NCBI RefSeq assembly: GCF_002607735.1
Contig: NZ_NBVR01000043.1
Location: 79,434-143,433, forward strand
Source: Proteus alimentorum
GTDB taxonomy: Bacteria > Pseudomonadota > Gammaproteobacteria > Enterobacterales > Enterobacteriaceae
Direction: 5' to 3'
Length of the DNA: 64,000 nucleotides
Shown: positions 37,863-51,302 of the stretch, piece by piece
Layout of the letters: each line of letters opens with the position of its first letter
How positions within the stretch are numbered: position 1 is the first letter of the stretch
The notes under the pieces: generated by a model
Databases searched by the model: none
What the model was told of the DNA's origin: nothing
The model's input: the letters and a program-made list of their open reading frames with translations, nothing else
Program-made: the position numbers and the translations under genes

Positions 37863-38474
37863 TTACAGCCATTCGCCGTTACGAATAACCCCGACTGCTA
37901 AACCTTCCACAGTAAAGCTTTGTTCGCGTAAATCGACAATAATTGGTGAAAACTCTGGGTTTTCTGCATGAAGCTCAATTTTATTACCGCTTTTCTTAAA
38001 GCGCTTCACGGTTACTTCATCTTCAATACGCGCTACGATCACTTGCCCGTTGTGAACATCTTGCGTTTTATGCACAGCAAGTAAATCACCATCCATAATA
38101 CCGATATCTTTCATTGACATACCATTAACGCGCAATAAAAAATCCGCACTTGGTTTAAATAGCATTGGGTCAACTTGATAATGGCTTTCAATATGCTCTT
38201 GCGCTAAAAGTGGTTCACCCGCAGCGACTCGCCCAATTAATGGCAATCCTTCTGGCTCTTCTTCCATTAGCAAACGGATACCTCTAGATGCACCAGAGAC
38301 AATTTCTATCACGCCTTTACGAGCAAGAGCTTTTAAGTGCTCTTCTGCCGCATTTGGTGAGCGAAACCCAAGTTGGGAAGCTATTTCAGCCCGTGTTGGT
38401 GGCATACCCGTTTGCGAAATGTGATCACGAACCAAATCGTAAACCTGCTGCTGCCTTGCAGTTAATGCTTTCAT
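37863..38474 (-). CDS. lexA: SOS repressor LexA
   Basis: Represses SOS genes and cleaves itself when RecA filaments form. The 203 residues have the N-terminal winged helix ([24 protein letters not shown] split over 27-50) and the cleavage site A85-G86 (RVAAGEPLL). The catalytic dyad is S120 (NGMSMKD) and K157 (VTVKRFKK). One residue longer than E. coli LexA (202). Two LexA boxes lie immediately upstream, so it is autoregulated and should control uvrA and ssb in this window as well. Confidence 0.97.
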   Translation of the reverse strand: MKALTARQQQVYDLVRDHISQTGMPPTRAEIASQLGFRSPNAAEEHLKALARKGVIEIVSGASRGIRLLMEEEPEGLPLIGRVAAGEPLLAQEHIESHYQVDPMLFKPSADFLLRVNGMSMKDIGIMDGDLLAVHKTQDVHNGQVIVARIEDEVTVKRFKKSGNKIELHAENPEFSPIIVDLREQSFTVEGLAVGVIRNGEWL

Positions 38475-38482
38475 TCCGCCCC

Positions 38483-38498
38483 CTGTTTGTTTATACAG
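38483..38498. promoter_or_regulatory. LexA box 1 upstream of lexA
   Basis: CTGTTTGTTTATACAG fits CTG-N10-CAG, nine bases upstream of the lexA start, and would block translation-proximal promoter elements. Confidence 0.92.
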
Positions 38499-38503
38499 TC
38501 AGA

Positions 38504-38519
38504 CTGTGAGTATATACAG
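38504..38519. promoter_or_regulatory. LexA box 2 upstream of lexA
   Basis: CTGTGAGTATATACAG fits CTG-N10-CAG. It is 21 bases from box 1, two helical turns, as in the E. coli lexA promoter with its paired boxes. Confidence 0.93.
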
Positions 38520-38601
38520 GTATATGACGATTTGAAACCTTAAATGAATATAAAACACGCATCTTTGGATTATTTTTCGACAAAAATCGAATTTTTTAAC
38601 T

Positions 38602-38973
38602 TTATGCGAAGAAATGCCCCCAAAGAATGGTTACCCAAGTAAATAATCCCAATATAATAGCAATCAGAACGGCGGCAGAACCCATATCTTTTGCACGTCC
38701 GGATAATTCGTGGTATTCAGATCCAATTCGATCGACAACGGCTTCTATTGCACTATTTACCAGTTCCAAGATCACAACCAATACAACGGAACCAATGAGT
38801 AAAATGCGCTCTAGACCACTGACATCGATGAAAAATGAAAGGATAATTGCAACCAAGGTCACAATTGCTTCTTGTCTAAAAGCGGCTTCATTAATCCAAG
38901 CGGCACGAATGCCCTTGTATGAATAGCCACCTGCTTTGATGATTCGGGTAAGACCTTTATTTTGATTAGCCAT
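38602..38973 (-). CDS. dgkA: Diacylglycerol kinase DgkA
   Basis: Small trimeric inner-membrane kinase that recycles diacylglycerol to phosphatidate. The ATG at 38971-38973 ([21 protein letters not shown]) is chosen over the frame opening at 38994 because it matches the E. coli start and length (123 against 122). Three membrane helices and the catalytic [15 protein letters not shown] motif (about 69-83) with [12 protein letters not shown] are present. It lies upstream of lexA in the same direction and diverges from plsB, the E. coli arrangement. Confidence 0.95.
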   Translation of the reverse strand: MANQNKGLTRIIKAGGYSYKGIRAAWINEAAFRQEAIVTLVAIILSFFIDVSGLERILLIGSVVLVVILELVNSAIEAVVDRIGSEYHELSGRAKDMGSAAVLIAIILGLFTWVTILWGHFFA

Positions 38974-39103
38974 AATAAACTCTATCGAAAACAAACGATT
39001 ATTTTGCCACTTTTCTCTATTAATATTGTCACAGCACCACAGATCTACGAAAGACTTTCTGTTATGCTTTCGAAGTATTGCTAATAAGAGGCTACAACTA
39101 TTT

Positions 39104-41587
39104 ATGTCAGCTTGGCGTAAACTATATTATAACACATTGAATTTACCACTAAAATTATTGGTAAAAAGCAAACGAGTTCCGACTGATCCTATCACTGAAT
39201 TAGGGTTAGATACGTCGCGATCATTCCTTTATGTTCTGCCTTATCATTCAAAGGCTGACTTACTGACATTAAGACAGCAGTGTCTCTCTTTAGGATTGCC
39301 TGATCCGCTGCAACCTATTGAGATCGGCGGCACTAAGCTTCCTGCGTATGTCTTTATTGATGACGGCCCAAGAGTATTCCGTTACTACTCGCCCGATCCT
39401 CGTAAAGATTCCGTGAAGACATTCCACGCTTATCTTGACGCACATCGTAATAACCCACATCTTGATATCGAGATGTTGCCAGTTTCTGTGATGTTTGGAC
39501 GCTCTCCAGGTCGTGAAGGTCATAATGGCGTTCCACATTTACGTGTGCTTAACGGTATCCAAAAATTTATCGCTATTCTCTGGTTAGGTCGTGATAGTTT
39601 TGTTCGTTTTTCACCCACGGTATCAATGCGTGAAATGGCGAACGAACACGGTACCGACACCAGTATAGCCCGAAAACTCGCGCGTGTTGCACGTATCCAC
39701 TTTTCACGCCAACGTTTAGCGGCTGTTGGCCCCAAATTGCCAGCACGCCAAGATCTCTTCAATAAATTGCTTTCATCGAAAGCCATTGAAAAAGCGATTG
39801 AAGATGAATCAAAAGCGAAGAAAATCTCACTGGATAAAGCGCGTAAAAATGCCACCGATATCATGGAAGAAATTGCCGCTAATTTCTCATATGAAGCGGT
39901 GCGTATTAGTGATCGCGTATTAAGTTGGACATGGAATAAGCTCTACCAAGGTATTAACGTTTATAATGCTGAACGCGTGCGTAAACTCGCGCAAGATGGG
40001 CATGAAATCGTTTATGTTCCTTGTCACCGTAGCCACATGGACTACTTACTACTTTCGTATGTACTTTATCACCAAGGTTTAGTACCACCACATATCGCGG
40101 CAGGTATTAACCTCAATTTCTGGCCAGCAGGTCCTATTTTCCGCCGTTTAGGGGCTTTCTTTATCCGAAGAACCTTTAAAGGTAACAAGCTTTACTCCAC
40201 CATTTTCCGCGAATATTTAGGTGAGCTATTTACACGCGGCTACTCCATTGAATATTTTGTTGAAGGTGGACGCTCTCGTACAGGTCGATTGTTAGATCCT
40301 AAAACAGGAACACTTTCAATGACGGTACAAGCCATGTTGCGCGGTGAAACACGCCCTATCTCTGTTGTTCCAATTTACATTGGCTATGAGCACGTTATGG
40401 AAGTGGCAACCTATGCCAAGGAGTTACGTGGAGCAACAAAAGAGAAAGAAGGCTTTATGCAGATGGTCAGAGGTTTACGTAAATTACGTAACCTTGGTCA
40501 AGGCTATGTGAACTTTGGTGAGCCGATTTCTGTTGTACAATATTTAAATCAAGCTGTACCACAATGGCGTGATGATATTGACCCCATTGAGCCACAACGC
40601 CCAAGTTGGTTAAACCCAGCCGTAAGCACACTGGCTGATAACATTATGGTTCATATCAATAATGCAGCATCGATTAATGCGATCAACCTTGTTTCAACAG
40701 CTTTGTTAGCCTCACGTCAGCGTGCACTCACAAGAGAGCAACTGTTAGAACAAGTAGATTGTTATCTGCAATTATTACGCAATGTGCCTTATTCGACAGA
40801 TATGATTGTGTCTGATAAAAATGCTGAAGCCTTATTAGAACACGCACTACAATCAGATAAATTCCAAGTCGAAAAAGACAGCTTGGGTGATATTGTGGTA
40901 CTTCCTCGTGAAAGCGCGGTATTAATGACTTATTACCGTAATAACACAATCCACTTAATGGTCACTCCATCATTAATTGCCAGCATCGTCTTACATCATG
41001 AAAAAATTCATCGTGATGATTTAATGAAACAAGTTGAGCTAATCTTCCCTCTTATTAAAGCGGAACTATTTATTCGTTATGAGAAAGAAGAACTCCCTGA
41101 AGTCATTAATACTTTGATTGCAGAACTGTGCCGTCAGCGTCTGATTTGTTGTGATAGTGATGGCTTACTGCGTATCAATCCAGCGCGTATTCGCCCACTA
41201 CAGCTTTTAGCTGCCAGCGTCAGAGAAACATTACAACGCTATGGTATTACACTCTCTTTACTCAATTTTGCGCCTGAAATTAGCCGTGCATTATTGGAAA
41301 AAGAGAGCCGTATCTTGGCACAACGTCTTTCAGTCTTGCATGGTATCAACGCACCTGAATTCTTTGATAAAGCGGTATTCTCTACCTTAGTTTCAACGCT
41401 ACGTGAAGAAGGGTATCTCAATGATAATGAAGATATCTTAAAAGCAGATGCCTCTGCCCTTTACCAAGTGATTGCAAAACTAATGTCACCAGAAATTCGC
41501 TTAACCATTGAAAGCGTGGGGATCACTGAAGATAACAATTCAGAACAAATGATTGACGAAAAAAATGAGCCTAAAGCTGATGAATAA
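39104..41587 (+). CDS. plsB: Glycerol-3-phosphate 1-O-acyltransferase PlsB
   Basis: Membrane-bound enzyme committing acyl groups to phospholipid synthesis. An earlier ATG (39026) opens the frame, but 39104 gives [20 protein letters not shown], aligned with the E. coli start, and 827 residues against 807. The catalytic HX4D motif is H308-D313 ([12 protein letters not shown]), followed by [27 protein letters not shown] and a [11 protein letters not shown] segment. The C-terminal tail ([15 protein letters not shown]) is longer than in E. coli. It is followed by a strong terminator. Confidence 0.95.
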   Translation: MSAWRKLYYNTLNLPLKLLVKSKRVPTDPITELGLDTSRSFLYVLPYHSKADLLTLRQQCLSLGLPDPLQPIEIGGTKLPAYVFIDDGPRVFRYYSPDPRKDSVKTFHAYLDAHRNNPHLDIEMLPVSVMFGRSPGREGHNGVPHLRVLNGIQKFIAILWLGRDSFVRFSPTVSMREMANEHGTDTSIARKLARVARIHFSRQRLAAVGPKLPARQDLFNKLLSSKAIEKAIEDESKAKKISLDKARKNATDIMEEIAANFSYEAVRISDRVLSWTWNKLYQGINVYNAERVRKLAQDGHEIVYVPCHRSHMDYLLLSYVLYHQGLVPPHIAAGINLNFWPAGPIFRRLGAFFIRRTFKGNKLYSTIFREYLGELFTRGYSIEYFVEGGRSRTGRLLDPKTGTLSMTVQAMLRGETRPISVVPIYIGYEHVMEVATYAKELRGATKEKEGFMQMVRGLRKLRNLGQGYVNFGEPISVVQYLNQAVPQWRDDIDPIEPQRPSWLNPAVSTLADNIMVHINNAASINAINLVSTALLASRQRALTREQLLEQVDCYLQLLRNVPYSTDMIVSDKNAEALLEHALQSDKFQVEKDSLGDIVVLPRESAVLMTYYRNNTIHLMVTPSLIASIVLHHEKIHRDDLMKQVELIFPLIKAELFIRYEKEELPEVINTLIAELCRQRLICCDSDGLLRINPARIRPLQLLAASVRETLQRYGITLSLLNFAPEISRALLEKESRILAQRLSVLHGINAPEFFDKAVFSTLVSTLREEGYLNDNEDILKADASALYQVIAKLMSPEIRLTIESVGITEDNNSEQMIDEKNEPKADE

Positions 41588-41615
41588 TCAGTAAATCGCG
41601 CCATGACCGAAATAG

Positions 41616-41646
41616 AAAAGGGATAAGCACATTGCTTATCCCTTTT
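41616..41646. terminator. Bidirectional terminator between plsB and ubiA
   Basis: A 13-bp stem AAAAGGGATAAGC/GCTTATCCCTTTT with a five-base loop and T tract on each strand. Confidence 0.92.
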
Positions 41647-41689
41647 TGTTTCTACTCAATGATAGAGAATACTTCAGCGCTTACTTAGC

Positions 41690-42544
41690 TTAAAAATAAC
41701 TAAATAAAATACCCGCAAATAAAACAAAACCAACATAGTTATTATTCATAAAAGCTTGGAAACACGGTGCTCTTTCACGCTCTGCAATAAGCTTCTGTTG
41801 ATAAATAAACAGTGCTGTGACTAACAATAGCGACCAGTAATAGATACCTTTCAGGTTCAGCAAAATACCGATACCCACTAATAATGCCAACATCACCAGT
41901 TGTAAAATACCGATAATAATTTTGTCATAACGACCGAATAGAATGGCGGTAGATTTAACCCCAATTTTTATATCATCATTACGATCAACCATTGCATATT
42001 GCGTATCATAAACAACTGACCAGACAATATTAACAAGAAACAATAACCAACAAACCAAAGGCAGGCTTTCAGAAACAGCAGCAAATCCCATTGGGATTGA
42101 CCAGCCAAAAGCCATACCTAAAATAAGCTGAGGTAAATGACTAAACCGTTTAACGAAAGGATAAAACCACGCCAATGCAAGCCCTGCCACTGAAAGCCAA
42201 ATAGTCATGGTATTAAGTGTTAGGACTAATGCAAAGGACAAGAGTACCAAAACAATAAATAAAATTTTGCTCTCTTTTTCTGTCACAGCCCCACTAGGTA
42301 ATGGTCGATTTTTTGTTCGTTCAACACTGCCATCAATTTTTCGGTCAGCAAAGTCGTTTATTACACACCCAGCGGCACGCATAGAGAACACGCCAATAGT
42401 AAAGACAATCAGAATATGCCAATCTGGAAAACCTTTAGCGGCAATCCATAAAGCCCAATAAGTTGGCCAAAGTAATAATAGCGCTCCGATAGGTTTATCT
42501 ATACGCATTAAACGGCTATATGCTTGCCATTTACTTTGCGTCAT
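41690..42544 (-). CDS. ubiA: 4-hydroxybenzoate octaprenyltransferase UbiA
   Basis: Integral membrane prenyltransferase in ubiquinone synthesis that attaches the polyprenyl tail to 4-hydroxybenzoate. The ATG at 42542-42544 has GGAGGG upstream and gives [20 protein letters not shown]. The 284 residues carry both aspartate-rich motifs ([11 protein letters not shown] and [11 protein letters not shown]) and eight or nine membrane segments. It follows ubiC by 28 bases, so the first two steps of the pathway are co-expressed. Confidence 0.95.
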   Translation of the reverse strand: MTQSKWQAYSRLMRIDKPIGALLLLWPTYWALWIAAKGFPDWHILIVFTIGVFSMRAAGCVINDFADRKIDGSVERTKNRPLPSGAVTEKESKILFIVLVLLSFALVLTLNTMTIWLSVAGLALAWFYPFVKRFSHLPQLILGMAFGWSIPMGFAAVSESLPLVCWLLFLVNIVWSVVYDTQYAMVDRNDDIKIGVKSTAILFGRYDKIIIGILQLVMLALLVGIGILLNLKGIYYWSLLLVTALFIYQQKLIAERERAPCFQAFMNNNYVGFVLFAGILFSYF

Positions 42545-42572
42545 ACTTCCCTCCAATTTTAGCTCCCCCTAA

Positions 42573-43082
42573 TTACTTCTCATACACTGGTGATGCAGGT
42601 AGAAACATCTCGGTTAATAATAAAGGTTTATCTGAAAGCTGAAAACGAGAACGGCGTAACCAATACCCATTTTGTTGCCCGATATGAATAAAATCACGAC
42701 TTAAGGTTGTTTCCTGAAACAGATAACGCCCAAGAGGAACGGTTCTTAGATTGACCAGTTTTCTATCTTCGCCTGTCAATGTCTCTTCTGGTACTAACGT
42801 TCGCCCTAATAACCAAGGTATATCGTCACCACACAATACCACTTCTCTTAACCAATAACGCTGACTTTTGGGTAAACACGCTCTTTCGTCAGCGGGTTCA
42901 ACAATGTCAATAAATCCTTCTTGATAAGGCATTACTGTGACTTTTTGGCAATATTGTTCAAATCGCCGTGTCATTGAGCCTAATTCCATTAACCAACTTA
43001 ATGTACTTTCTTGAATATTTGCATGTTCCTCACTGGGTAGCCAATGGATAGGTGCAGGGGTAATTATTGATTTTTTGAACAT
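42573..43082 (-). CDS. ubiC: Chorismate pyruvate-lyase UbiC
   Basis: Cytosolic enzyme converting chorismate to 4-hydroxybenzoate and pyruvate, the first committed step of ubiquinone synthesis. The 169 residues match Ubi[55 protein letters not shown] and the C-terminal [14 protein letters not shown], whose glutamate is the catalytic residue in E. coli. First gene of ubiCA. Confidence 0.94.
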   Translation of the reverse strand: MFKKSIITPAPIHWLPSEEHANIQESTLSWLMELGSMTRRFEQYCQKVTVMPYQEGFIDIVEPADERACLPKSQRYWLREVVLCGDDIPWLLGRTLVPEETLTGEDRKLVNLRTVPLGRYLFQETTLSRDFIHIGQQNGYWLRRSRFQLSDKPLLLTEMFLPASPVYEK

Positions 43083-43243
43083 TTATTCATCATCACGCTT
43101 TGATGATCCTAGCTTGTGTGAGTCATGATGCATAAGGATATCATGATGTGACTAATGGAAGTTAAAAGCTGATAACATTTCGCATAAATAATCTAAAAAA
43201 GCGTTAAAAGAAAATCAGATTGAGTGTTAAATAATCAAAAAAC

Positions 43244-43268
43244 AAAGGAGGTTATAAAAACCTCCTTT
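43244..43268 (-). terminator. Rho-independent terminator of pgi
   Basis: AAAGGAGGTT pairs with AACCTCCTTT over a five-base loop, and a T run (GTTTTTTG) follows on the minus strand 36 bases past the pgi stop. ubiC starts beyond it in the same direction, so the two genes are separate units. Confidence 0.85.
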
Positions 43269-43303
43269 TTATCTAACCAACTACTTATATTCAGTTTATT
43301 CGA

Positions 43304-44950
<1,647 letters not shown>

Positions 44951-45215
44951 TCACAATACTCTCTTAATATTACAATCCAATATTCTCAGATTGTAGCCTG
45001 ACATTTAATAGTTACAGTCAATTCTTTCTCATTTGATGATATTGGTCAAAACCATTCAACAAATCTAGTACTAATTACTTACATAGGTAAAACCGATAAT
45101 GTGGAGCTGATTATTAATTAAATTGATTATTCTTCACTCTGCATTGACTCTCTACTTAATAACCGATATTCCTAAATGTGTCCAACATCTCATTTTTGCC
45201 TAAAGGAATACGACA
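44951..45215. promoter_or_regulatory. pgi/lysC divergent promoter region without a visible lysine riboswitch
   Basis: AT-rich spacer of 265 bases. No GC-rich, multi-stem leader resembling the L-box lysine riboswitch of E. coli lysC is visible, and no terminator-like hairpin precedes the lysC start. lysC has AAGGA before its ATG. Confidence 0.5.
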
Positions 45216-46595
45216 ATGACTGATAATACTGCTACGCCTTCATCTATATCATCGCCATACACTATCGCTAAATTTGGTGGCACCAGCGTTGCTAACTTTT
45301 CAGCAATGGAAAAGTGTGCAGATATTATTCTTAAACAAAAGTCAGTTCGTGTCGTCGTTCTTTCGGCATCTGCAGGAATGACTAATTTATTAATTGAACT
45401 TGCAGCGGGTACTGAACCTTCACAACGGGAAGCTTTACTCTCACAAGTTCGTGATATTAAGTATGCAATTATCAACCAACTTTCTCAGCCAGAAATTATT
45501 TCTCAAGAAATAAATCGCTTGCTTGAGAATATTGAGATGCTCTCTGAAGCCGCTTCACTTGCTACATCTGATGCCTTAACAGACGAATTAGTCAGTCACG
45601 GTGAATTAATGTCAACATTGCTTTTTGTTGAATTATTACGTGAAAAAGGCATACAGGCAGATTGGTTTGATGTCAGAAAAGTGATGAAAACGAATGATCT
45701 CTTTTGTCATGCGGAACCCGATATGGCGTTGCTTACCGAACTCACAAAGAGCCTTATTCAGCCTCGTTTAGAAGAAACCGTTATTGTAACCCAAGGTTTT
45801 ATTGGTCAAGAGCCTAAAGGTAGAACAACAACATTAGGTCGTGGTGGTAGCGACTATACCGCTGCATTGATTGGTGAAGCACTCGGCATGTCTCGTGTGG
45901 ATATCTGGACGGATGTACCGGGTATTTACAGCACGGATCCAAGAATAGTGCCAGAGGCACATCGTATTGATCAAATTGCCTTTGATGAAGCCGCAGAAAT
46001 GGCAACGTTTGGCGCTAAAATTTTGCATCCTGCAACATTATTACCCGCAGTTCGTAGCGGTATTCCGGTTTTTGTGGGATCGAGTAAAGCACCAGAAGAA
46101 GGGGGCACATTGGTTTGTGCTCAGACTGAAAACCCGCCGATATTCCGTGCGATTGCATTACGTAGAAAACAGACGTTGCTCACATTACATAGCCTTAAAA
46201 TGCTCCATGCTCGCGGTTTCTTAGCTGAGATATTTACTATTTTGTCGCGTCATCATATCTCTGTTGATGTGATAACCACATCTGAAGTGAGTATTGCGTT
46301 AACACTCGATACAACCGGCACCACTAGCGCATCAGGGAGTTTATTAACCAACGCACTCTTAACAGAACTCTCCGCATTATGTCGTGTTGAAGTTGACGAA
46401 GATCTCGCATTGGTTGCGATCATCGGTAATTCACTCTCACAAGTGAATGGCTTAGGAAGCCAGATTTTTGGCGCATTAGAAAGCTACAATATTCGAATGA
46501 TAAGTCACGGCGCAAGTACCCACAACTTATGCTTATTGGTTGATGGGAAAGATGCCGATAATATTGTGAGAAAACTGCATGATACGTTGTTTTAA
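45216..46595 (+). CDS. lysC: Lysine-sensitive aspartokinase III (LysC)
   Basis: Phosphorylates aspartate, the first step toward lysine, threonine, methionine and diaminopimelate. The 459 residues (E. coli 449) contain the kinase motif KFGGTSVANF near residue 14, GFIGQEPKGRTTTLGRGGSDYTAA, and DPRIVPEAHRIDQIAFDEAAEMATFGAKILHP (read as adjoining blocks). Two ACT domains follow (TLHSLKMLHARGFLAEIF, then AIIGNSLSQVNGLGSQIF). It is a free-standing aspartokinase, not fused to homoserine dehydrogenase. Lysine feedback inhibition is expected from orthology. No lysine riboswitch is seen upstream. Confidence 0.94.
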   Translation: MTDNTATPSSISSPYTIAKFGGTSVANFSAMEKCADIILKQKSVRVVVLSASAGMTNLLIELAAGTEPSQREALLSQVRDIKYAIINQLSQPEIISQEINRLLENIEMLSEAASLATSDALTDELVSHGELMSTLLFVELLREKGIQADWFDVRKVMKTNDLFCHAEPDMALLTELTKSLIQPRLEETVIVTQGFIGQEPKGRTTTLGRGGSDYTAALIGEALGMSRVDIWTDVPGIYSTDPRIVPEAHRIDQIAFDEAAEMATFGAKILHPATLLPAVRSGIPVFVGSSKAPEEGGTLVCAQTENPPIFRAIALRRKQTLLTLHSLKMLHARGFLAEIFTILSRHHISVDVITTSEVSIALTLDTTGTTSASGSLLTNALLTELSALCRVEVDEDLALVAIIGNSLSQVNGLGSQIFGALESYNIRMISHGASTHNLCLLVDGKDADNIVRKLHDTLF

Positions 46596-46622
46596 ATAAC
46601 CGTTCTATTCCCCCATATACGA

Positions 46623-46654
46623 TAAAAGAGAAATCAAAAATGATTTCTCTTTTA
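46623..46654. terminator. Bidirectional terminator after lysC
   Basis: TAAAAGAGAAATCA pairs perfectly with TGATTTCTCTTTTA over an AAAA loop, between convergent genes. Confidence 0.9.
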
Positions 46655-46657
46655 TTT

Positions 46658-47236
46658 TCAATATACCCGATAACCACCATGTTTTTTTGCAAACTGATTA
46701 AATTTACCTAAATCAATTAAGGCAATCTCTAACGTTTTATGCGAAAGATGAGACATTTTTGCAATTTTTTCAACAAAAACTCGGTTATCTTCCAGCAATT
46801 TAGCGGTCAATGTAGAAGCAATTATTTCACACTCTTTTGGGGTCACTATCCAACCATCATTAGTGGCAAACTTACGAATGGGGATATGACCTTCTTTCTC
46901 GCTTTCTTTCGCTAATAACGCTTCTTCTTCTTTCATGGCTTGCTTAAATAACACAATTTCTTCTTCAACAGGCTCAGGAGAAGTCGGAATTTTATGATAA
47001 ATATAGTCACCGACCTCTTCGATTCGTGCGGGTGTCATTTCGGCTTTCAGCCAAATTTTATCAAATGCTTTTTCATCTAAAATAGCATCAGTATCTAAGC
47101 TTCCTGTTAGTTGCATCAGATTTAAAAAAGCATTAATTAAAACTTCACTTAATGGATAATTTCCTTTTGCTAAAGAAGGAAACGGCACCTCAGCGCCAGC
47201 AGGTGGGGTTTTCTGAAGGTACAAAGTATAGTTCAT
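46658..47236 (-). CDS. Hypothetical protein
   Basis: A 192-residue protein I do not recognise. It has no signal peptide or membrane segment and is acidic in the middle (EPVEEEIVLFKQAMKEEEALLAKESEKEG), likely helical. The C-terminal part (IASTLTAKLLEDNRVFVEKIAKMSHLSHKTLEIALIDLG, in adjoining pieces) looks helical and ends GKFNQFAKKHGGYRVY. The ATG at 47234-47236 is followed by MNYTLYLQKTPPAGAEVPFP. Gene stands alone between convergent lysC and the metH stop side. Base composition is like its neighbours. It might belong to a family of small enterobacterial proteins next to toxin or secretion genes, but nothing here shows a function. Confidence 0.7.
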   Translation of the reverse strand: MNYTLYLQKTPPAGAEVPFPSLAKGNYPLSEVLINAFLNLMQLTGSLDTDAILDEKAFDKIWLKAEMTPARIEEVGDYIYHKIPTSPEPVEEEIVLFKQAMKEEEALLAKESEKEGHIPIRKFATNDGWIVTPKECEIIASTLTAKLLEDNRVFVEKIAKMSHLSHKTLEIALIDLGKFNQFAKKHGGYRVY

Positions 47237-47369
47237 TGTAATGTCCTTTTTTCTGATACAGGTTCACAGCTTAAACATCTTTAATGGGATCGACTAGTGA
47301 GAATAACAAGGGGATATGATTATCCCCTCACTATTTATTACATTATTGAGATCTGACAATAAAAATAAA

Positions 47370-50300
47370 CTAAGACTCATACCCTAAATTAGGCGCTAAC
47401 CAACGTTCAACTTCACTCACACTCATTTTTCGGCGTTTTGCGTAATCTTCGACCTGATCTTTTTGGATTTGAGCAACAGCGAAATATTTACTATCAGGAT
47501 GACTAAAATACCAACCCGATACTGAAGCACCCGGCCACATAGCATAAGCATCTGTCAGCTTCATCCCAATGCGATTTTCAACATCAAGTAATTGCCAAAT
47601 TTTTGCTTTTTCGGTGTGCTCAGGGCAGGCAGGATATCCCGGCGCAGGTCGTGTTCCTTGATATTTTTCTCGAATCAATTCGTCATTGGAAAGGTTTTCA
47701 TCGGGACTATAACCCCAAATCTTTGTTCTGACCCGTTGATGAAGATATTCAGCAAAGGCCTCTGCTAATCTATCTGATAATGCTTTGACCATGATTTTAT
47801 TGTAGTCATCATGGACATTATCATAAGCATTTGCGAGAGCATCTTCTTCTAATCCCCCCGTGACGGCAAAAGCACCAAAATAGTCAGCAACACCACTTTC
47901 AACAGGGGCAATAAAGTCTGCTAAGCAGTAATTAGGAAAATCATTTTTCTCTGTTTGCTGACGCAAATGGCAACTGTGTAATAATGCATGTTGCCGGCTT
48001 TCATCTTGATAAACCACAATATCATCACCCAGACGATTGGCAGGAAATAGCCCCATAATCCCTTTAGGAGTTAATAATTTTTCACGACTTAATTTATCCA
48101 GCATCGCATTTGCATCGACAAATACACGCCTTGCCTCTTCACCAACCACGTCATCTTCTAAAATACGCGGATATTTCCCCGCTAAAGACCACGTCATAAA
48201 GAAAGGCGTCCAATCGATATATTCACGCAAGGTTTCAATACTTACAGTGATCTCCTGCACGCCTAATTGATTGGGCTTTGGTGGTGTGTAATTTTGCCAA
48301 TCAATTTGTAGCGCATTTTTTCGCGCAACCGCTAAAGAAACTGGGGGCGTACGAGGTTTTTTTCTGGCGTATTGCTGACGTACTACTTCATATTCACGAC
48401 GTGTTTTAGCAACAAAATCGGCTTTTTGTGTTTCAGATAATAGTGCAGCAACAACACCGACAGTTCTTGATGCATTTTGTACATAAACAGTAGGATGGCT
48501 GTAATTGGGTTCTATTTTTACTGCTGTATGCGCTTTGGACGTTGTAGCTCCGCCAATCATTAATGGTAAAGAAAAACCACGCCTTTCCATCTCTTTGGCC
48601 ACATTCACCATTTCATCTAATGAAGGTGTGATCAGCCCTGAAAGACCAATAATATCCACTTTTTCATCAATCGCTGTTTGTAGGATCTTATCGCAAGGTA
48701 CCATCACACCAAGATCGATGATCTCATAGTTATTACATTGCAAAACCACACCGACAATATTTTTCCCAATATCATGAACATCACCTTTTACGGTAGCCAG
48801 TAAGATTTTACCGGCTGAACTCCCAGCTTGCTTAGAGGCCTGAATATAAGGTTCAAGATAAGCAACGGCTTGTTTCATCACTCTAGCTGACTTCACAACT
48901 TGAGGTAAAAACATTTTTCCTTCACCAAATAAATCACCAACAGTATTCATACCATTCATCAATGGCCCTTCAATCACTTCGATGGGACTTGATGCTTGTT
49001 GGCGACAAGCTTCGGTATCTTCAACAATAAACTCGGTTATCCCTTTAACTAACGCGTACTCTAGACGTTTCTCAACATCCCATTGTCGCCACTCAGCAAG
49101 CTGATGATTTTGCTCATCACTTTTACTACCACGATAACGCTCTGCCAATGCAAGTAAATTATCTGTGCTTTCTTCATGGCGATTTAAAATGACGTCTTCA
49201 ACCGCATTACGCAGTTCATCTGGTAATGAATCGTAAATAGCAAGTTGCCCTGCATTGACAATCCCCATATCCATGCCATTTTTTACTGCGTAATAAAGAA
49301 AAACAGAGTGAATAGCTTCACGAACAGGATCGTTACCCCTAAATGAGAATGAAACGTTAGATACCCCGCCAGAAATTAAGGCATAAGGCAGTTGAGATTT
49401 AATATCCGCACAAACTTCAATAAAATCGACGGCGTAATTATTATGTTCTGCAATGCCTGTTGCGACGGCAAAGATATTAGGGTCAAAAATAATGTCTTCT
49501 GGAGGGAAACCTGCCTGCTCTGTTAATAGCTGATAAGCTCGGCGACAAATTTCAATTTTGCGTTCTCGAGTATCAGCTTGTCCTACTTCATCAAACGCCA
49601 TAACAACAACAGCGGCACCGTATTTACGGACTAATTTAGCGTGCTCAAGAAAGGGTTTTTCTCCTTCTTTCATCGAAATGGAGTTAACAATGCCTTTGCC
49701 TTGAATGCATTTTAGTCCTTCTTCAATCACTTCCCATTTAGAGGAGTCAATCATCACAGGAACTTTAGCAATATCAGGCTCACCCGCAATAAGATTAAGA
49801 AAACGTGTCATGGCTTCGACTGCATCTAACATGCCTTCATCCATGTTGATATCGATGATTTGAGCACCATTTTCAACTTGCTGACGCGCAACATCTAACG
49901 CTTCTTGATAATGACCTTCTTTTATCAAGCGCTTAAATTTAGCTGAACCTGTGACATTGGTTCGTTCACCCACATTCACAAACAGTGAATTCTCATCAAT
50001 GACTAAGGGTTCAAGACCTGAAAGACGGCATGCTCTTTTCAAGGAAGGTAATGCTCTTGGTGCAATACCGTCTACCGCTTGTGAAATGGCGAGAATATGC
50101 GCAGGTGTTGTTCCGCAGCATCCCCCCACAATATTGAGAAAACCAGCTTGTGCCCACTCTTTAATTTGCTCAGCCATTTCTTGGGCATCTAAATCATAGC
50201 CGCCAAATGCGTTAGGCAAACCCGCATTAGGGTGAGCACTCACGTAAGTTTCGGAAATTTGTGAAAGCGTTTGAATATATTGGCGTAATTCTTTAGGACC

Positions 50301-51047
50301 TAACGCGCAATTTAAACCAAATGAGAGCGCATCGGCATGACGTAAAGAGTGGTAAAACGCTTCTGTTGTTTGACCCGTTAAGGTTCTTCCTGACGCATCT
50401 GTAATGGTGCCAGAGATCATCACAGGCAATTCAATATTGAGTGATTCAAATTCGCATTTAAGGGCGAAAATAGCCGCTTTCGCGTTTAGTGTGTCGAAAA
50501 TAGTTTCGACCATGATTAAATCAACACCGCCTTTAATTAATCCGCGCGTTGCTTCTCGATAAGCTTCCACCAGCTTATCAAATGAAACATTACGAAAAGC
50601 CGGATCATTCACATCAGGAGATATAGATGCCGTTCTGTTTGTTGGCCCCAAAACACCCGCTACATAGCGGGGTTTATCAGGTGTTAAGGCACTCCATTTC
50701 TCTGCACAGGCTTTAGCTAATTTTGCGGCTTCTTCGTTCAGCTCAAAACAGAGTGACTCCATCTGATAATCAGCCATCGCAATGGACGTCGAGTTAAAGG
50801 TGTTAGTTTCAACAATATCCGCGCCAGCTTGAAAATAAGCATTATGTATATCTGTAATGATCTGAGGTTGTGTTAAGACTAAAAGATCATTATTCCCTTT
50901 AACATCACATTCCCAATTAGCAAAACGCACACCTCGATAATCAGCTTCTGTAAGTTGATATTGCTGGATCATCGTTCCCATTGCGCCATCAAGTACTAAG
51001 ATACGTTTTTCTAATGCTTCTACCAGTTGTTGTTTTATGTTTGCCAC
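47370..51047 (-). CDS. metH: Cobalamin-dependent methionine synthase MetH
   Basis: Transfers the methyl group from methyltetrahydrofolate to homocysteine through cobalamin. The 1225 residues (E. coli 1227) hold all four modules. The homocysteine domain has zinc cysteines GLNCALGP and [11 protein letters not shown]. The pterin domain has [15 protein letters not shown] and [12 protein letters not shown]. The cobalamin domain has the [14 protein letters not shown] ligand-histidine loop. The AdoMet reactivation domain has [15 protein letters not shown]. The start is an ATG at 51045-51047. It diverges from iclR, as in E. coli. Activity requires cobalamin, taken up or made elsewhere. Confidence 0.97.
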   Translation of the reverse strand: MANIKQQLVEALEKRILVLDGAMGTMIQQYQLTEADYRGVRFANWECDVKGNNDLLVLTQPQIITDIHNAYFQAGADIVETNTFNSTSIAMADYQMESLCFELNEEAAKLAKACAEKWSALTPDKPRYVAGVLGPTNRTASISPDVNDPAFRNVSFDKLVEAYREATRGLIKGGVDLIMVETIFDTLNAKAAIFALKCEFESLNIELPVMISGTITDASGRTLTGQTTEAFYHSLRHADALSFGLNCALGPKELRQYIQTLSQISETYVSAHPNAGLPNAFGGYDLDAQEMAEQIKEWAQAGFLNIVGGCCGTTPAHILAISQAVDGIAPRALPSLKRACRLSGLEPLVIDENSLFVNVGERTNVTGSAKFKRLIKEGHYQEALDVARQQVENGAQIIDINMDEGMLDAVEAMTRFLNLIAGEPDIAKVPVMIDSSKWEVIEEGLKCIQGKGIVNSISMKEGEKPFLEHAKLVRKYGAAVVVMAFDEVGQADTRERKIEICRRAYQLLTEQAGFPPEDIIFDPNIFAVATGIAEHNNYAVDFIEVCADIKSQLPYALISGGVSNVSFSFRGNDPVREAIHSVFLYYAVKNGMDMGIVNAGQLAIYDSLPDELRNAVEDVILNRHEESTDNLLALAERYRGSKSDEQNHQLAEWRQWDVEKRLEYALVKGITEFIVEDTEACRQQASSPIEVIEGPLMNGMNTVGDLFGEGKMFLPQVVKSARVMKQAVAYLEPYIQASKQAGSSAGKILLATVKGDVHDIGKNIVGVVLQCNNYEIIDLGVMVPCDKILQTAIDEKVDIIGLSGLITPSLDEMVNVAKEMERRGFSLPLMIGGATTSKAHTAVKIEPNYSHPTVYVQNASRTVGVVAALLSETQKADFVAKTRREYEVVRQQYARKKPRTPPVSLAVARKNALQIDWQNYTPPKPNQLGVQEITVSIETLREYIDWTPFFMTWSLAGKYPRILEDDVVGEEARRVFVDANAMLDKLSREKLLTPKGIMGLFPANRLGDDIVVYQDESRQHALLHSCHLRQQTEKNDFPNYCLADFIAPVESGVADYFGAFAVTGGLEEDALANAYDNVHDDYNKIMVKALSDRLAEAFAEYLHQRVRTKIWGYSPDENLSNDELIREKYQGTRPAPGYPACPEHTEKAKIWQLLDVENRIGMKLTDAYAMWPGASVSGWYFSHPDSKYFAVAQIQKDQVEDYAKRRKMSVSEVERWLAPNLGYES

Positions 51048-51302
51048 GTTGTTTCCTCTTAATCGAGAATGCTTTTGTGCTTGTTTTTCTTTATTGTTAT
51101 TTCGTTGTTTTTTTATCCTACCATATCTTTTTACAAAGATTTCTAAGTCGAAGATGAGAGATTTTCACTCAGTGATAAACGCTTTTAATAAATATTCCTT
51201 ATCACACATTTTGTTTTGAAAAATGCAGAGATCAGAGGAGTTTTATTACGCCATATAGTTCATAATAGACATTAATATGGATAGCATTTCTGGAGTGTAT
51301 GC

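Noticed and set aside
44951..45215. Lysine riboswitch before lysC
   Set aside because: No GC-rich multi-stem leader or terminator hairpin in the spacer.
49951..50199. Opposite-strand frames inside metH and other large genes
   Set aside because: They lie within conserved coding sequence, lack ribosome sites and have no family resemblance.
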